Positions 61,858 through 64,000 of a stretch of 64,000 nt of DNA are shown here, in pieces (the first letter of the stretch is position 1; each line of letters opens with the position of its first letter). The stretch is from positions 62,001 to 126,000 of the forward strand of contig JAKOGH010000757.1 of assembly GCA_024811115.1 (NCBI GenBank). Direction: 5' to 3'. The translations under genes were made by a program, and so were the position numbers. The notes beneath the pieces are model-generated. The model had not been told where the DNA came from and did not search any database. It saw nothing but the letters and a program-made list of their open reading frames with translations. This DNA comes from Terana coerulea (lineage: Eukaryota; Basidiomycota; Agaricomycetes; Polyporales; Phanerochaetaceae).

Positions 61858-61927
61858 GGCGGACCCCTCTGTGACCGGTGACAAAAACCCGGATAGCGGA
61901 CAGGCGGGACCCCTGTGACGTGTGACA
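61858..61927 (+). repeat. short imperfect direct repeat, ~45 bp spacing
   Basis: GGCGGACCCCTCTGTGACC... at 61858-61883 and GGCGGGACCCCTGTGACG... at 61903-61927, both ending in GTGACA. A preceding TGTCAC at 61847 pairs with GTGACA at 61878. Possibly debris of another small element. Confidence 0.5.
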
Positions 61928-61978
61928 CCCTGTCAGGTCATTAATGTACAGTAATAGACAGGCCCTACGCTGGCACTA

Positions 61979-62302
61979 AGGTAGGCCTACTTCACTTTCG
62001 AGTACTCTCGTCACGGTGTGACCATCACGTGGAATCACCAAGCGGCGCTGTCACGCGAGCCAAGCGCTCAGCTTGATGGCTAGGTAAGGCAGTCTTGAAA
62101 AGATTCAGAAATCTTTAGAGATCAGTTATCCTAGAGGTTGTCTCGTCAGATATTCTTATGTGCAAGTTGCAATAAACTGACGAGAATACATCTTCCTGTC
62201 AGGACCACCGAACATGACCCATTCGGTTGAGGTTGTTCTTTCAGTGCTTAGCGTGACGGCGCCTAGCCACGTGACGTACTCGAAAGTGGAGTAGGCCTAC
62301 CT
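61979..62302. mobile_element. MITE, 324 bp, TA-flanked
   Basis: Inverted ends AGGTAGGCCTACTTCACTTT at the left and the same with one change (TCCACTTT) at the right, continuing to CGAGTAC. TA is at both edges (61977-61978 and 62303-62304). No coding capacity. The sequence differs from the 169 bp element, so it is a separate family with the same TA target preference. Confidence 0.8.
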
Positions 62303-62813
62303 TAGGGTAAACCTACCCGCTAATTTGCCATTACTTGTCTTCTTCGCCACTTCAGAAGCGGTATTTGGTCTGAGAAGATAGCGCAAGATCAGTGGAATTG
62401 CTGACAGGCTAACCACGTCGATGCAATGGCCGGTGTGCAAACAGTCTCAAGCTGAAGCTTCCGACGGCAGCAAAGTCCAAACTAAGCCGGCAGCTCCGGC
62501 TGCTGATCCGCGTGTCTGATCCGATGATTGCATGCGGAGCGCTCGACTTCTGTTGACATGTCCGACAGCTCGTCCGTTCAATTCTTAACCTCATCTTCTT
62601 CGTCCTCGGAAATCCATACACAGGCTCTCATCCTCCATATTTACGCCGTTCTTGCATAGACCCATCTGAAAAGCTGGCCGCGCCCCAGTGGACCATGTCG
62701 CTTTCCAGTCTCCCGCCGTCGCTCACAACTCGTTTGAAGTGGGAACTACAGTCCGCGACCAAGTGCGCGGTCAACGCAAGCAGCAGTGTCTTTTCGGGGA
62801 TCGTGGGATACTA

Positions 62814-63330
62814 GACATGACGGTCTTTTTGCCATTCTCTTCCGGAATATCTTCAGTGTTCATCGCCATGCCTAAAGATCTGGTCTTGGTTGGGAGGAAG
62901 CAGTCTTTGTCGTCTCGAGCAAGCTAATCAGCTGGCCATTCGCCACTTCAGCACACATATGAACCACTGAATTTACGCTTCCTCAGCGATCTGGTGCTCA
63001 TGAACAGAGCAGTACGTCAATAGCTTTGGTTCCCTCGGAGAATGCTTAAACAGCTGCAACGTCCCCTCTGCAGACTAAACGTACGCCCGCGACTCGAAAC
63101 GTTTCAAAGAGGCTCAGCCAATATCAAACCTGCTGCTCCCTCCGCAGTGTGACTTCGACCGCCTGCCACGAAGTGCCGTGGTATGTTTCCGTGTCGTGCG
63201 GAGACCGTCCAGTTCGTGGGTAGTTCCACAGTCGAAGCGGCATTTCGTGGCGTGTATTCATTGCGGACTACTAGGGCAACGGGAGCATAGTGTATGCTCG
63301 GCAGACAGGGGGTACTGTAGAGCACGAGGG
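62814..63330 (+). pseudogene. DUF6534 remnant (array copy 6, 3' end only)
   Basis: An exon-like piece near 62868-62900 reads AMPKDLVLVG, equivalent to VTMPKNLVFVG in copy 4. A piece at about 63070-63150 matches the LNARDSIRR exon but reads NARPRLETFQRGSA, with a stop soon after. No first exons, no INTGLLTR exon and no membrane spans were found upstream. The following sequence matches the copy 4 downstream flank, so this is the broken 3' end of a duplicated copy 4-like gene. Confidence 0.65.
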
Positions 63331-63950
63331 GCTGTGGTGGGAGGACGGAGCCGTAGCGTTGACCAAGCATTTTCACTTATGCTTCGTAATTATGACCTAG
63401 TTCTCTTCAAGAGCATTCGATGTTACACAAGACATGACGCGGCACGCAGTCCTGGTATTTCGAGCTCAGCATCGCGCGAACACATCGGTCAGAATATCAT
63501 GGCGTTTGGCATTTGCAAGCCTGCCAAGACTAGTTCCTATGTCATGAATGTACTGGCAGCGGCTAAGCCAGGCTATGTCGCAGATTGTCACCTCGCGTAG
63601 CTGCATCCGTGCCAATCATGAGTACGTTTCCGTGCGCATGCATTCCGACACTAGCTCACATCTAGACATAGATACTTCAGTGTTTCCATGCAAGCGGATG
63701 TCGCTAACTCGTCCATTGATTTGCCCGCACTTAGGGAAGCCTAGAAGGCCTCGTGTGGAGTACTTATTCTTGCATCTAAACGCCAGGCACGGCAGCCACG
63801 CCGCCGGAAACGCATTCGGATGTCCGCGGGAGCGTTGCAAAACGAACTTGTCGTCTCTTCAGTTCAAGACTGGACCCTGAGAACGTGCATCCTTGAAAGT
63901 CTGTTCGTCCAGCGGCGGCCAACTGGCAGCATACACATCATCTTCGTACA
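63066..63950. repeat. copy of array copy 4 3' flank
   Basis: Counterpart of 57475-58480 (see that entry). No separate gene was seen. Open frames (63178-63600 plus, 63104-63376 minus) overlap the duplicated pseudogene sequence and lack support. Confidence 0.6.
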
Positions 63951-64000
63951 GCCCTCGGCCATATTCCGTCGTCAAAGGTATCTTTCACTTCCCATGACAT

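Noticed and set aside
61858..61927. CRISPR-like or satellite repeat
   Set aside because: Only two imperfect units are present in a eukaryotic context. Treated as a short direct repeat.

Overview
The window is nuclear DNA from a filamentous basidiomycete, most likely a wood-decay agaricomycete near Polyporales. The evidence is many genes split by 45-65 bp GT-AG introns, GC near 50%, and families largely confined to or expanded in Agaricomycetes: DUF6533 and DUF6534 membrane proteins, multi-exon P450s, divergent tyrosine-kinase-like kinases and a CCCH/helicase/NF-X1 protein. Gene models were assembled by eye from exon fragments. Outer ends and domain identities are more reliable than individual splice sites. 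No CRISPR array, tRNA or rRNA was recognised.

Layout. 1-7.9 kb (minus): a large ZNFX1/Hrr1-type RNA helicase running off the left edge. 7.9-11.7 kb (minus): two genes of unknown function. 12.25-13.62 kb: a TIR element without transposase. 15.4-16.4 kb (plus): a small secreted protein, probably frameshifted. 17.25-19.0 kb (plus): a DUF6533 seven-TM-type protein. 19.2-21.2 kb (minus): an apparently intact cytochrome P450. 22.2-24.4 kb (minus): a second, unrelated P450 with a frameshift just past the haem cysteine. 25.6-27.6 kb (minus): a DUF6534 membrane protein. The block from the second P450 through this DUF6534 gene is repeated at 28.9-33.7 kb. In the copy the P450 is a truncated pseudogene while the DUF6534 gene still reads well. 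35.5-36.1 kb (minus): a dual-specificity phosphatase. 39.9-42.1 kb (minus): a protein kinase. 44.1-60.8 kb (plus): five tandem DUF6534 genes, interrupted by one minus-strand NmrA-like gene, followed by two TA-flanked MITEs and a broken DUF6534 3' remnant with its downstream flank.

Taken together, roughly 45 kb carries seven readable DUF6534 genes, one DUF6534 remnant and one DUF6533 gene, mixed with P450s and P450 debris. This is a birth-and-death cluster of multi-span membrane proteins of unknown function. It is the most interesting system here: possibly lineage-specific surface receptors, sensors or transporters, though the sequence does not show which. The P450s and the NmrA-like redox sensor or reductase could indicate chemical sensing or metabolism next to it, but no terpene synthase, PKS or NRPS core gene is visible, so a biosynthetic cluster is not supported.
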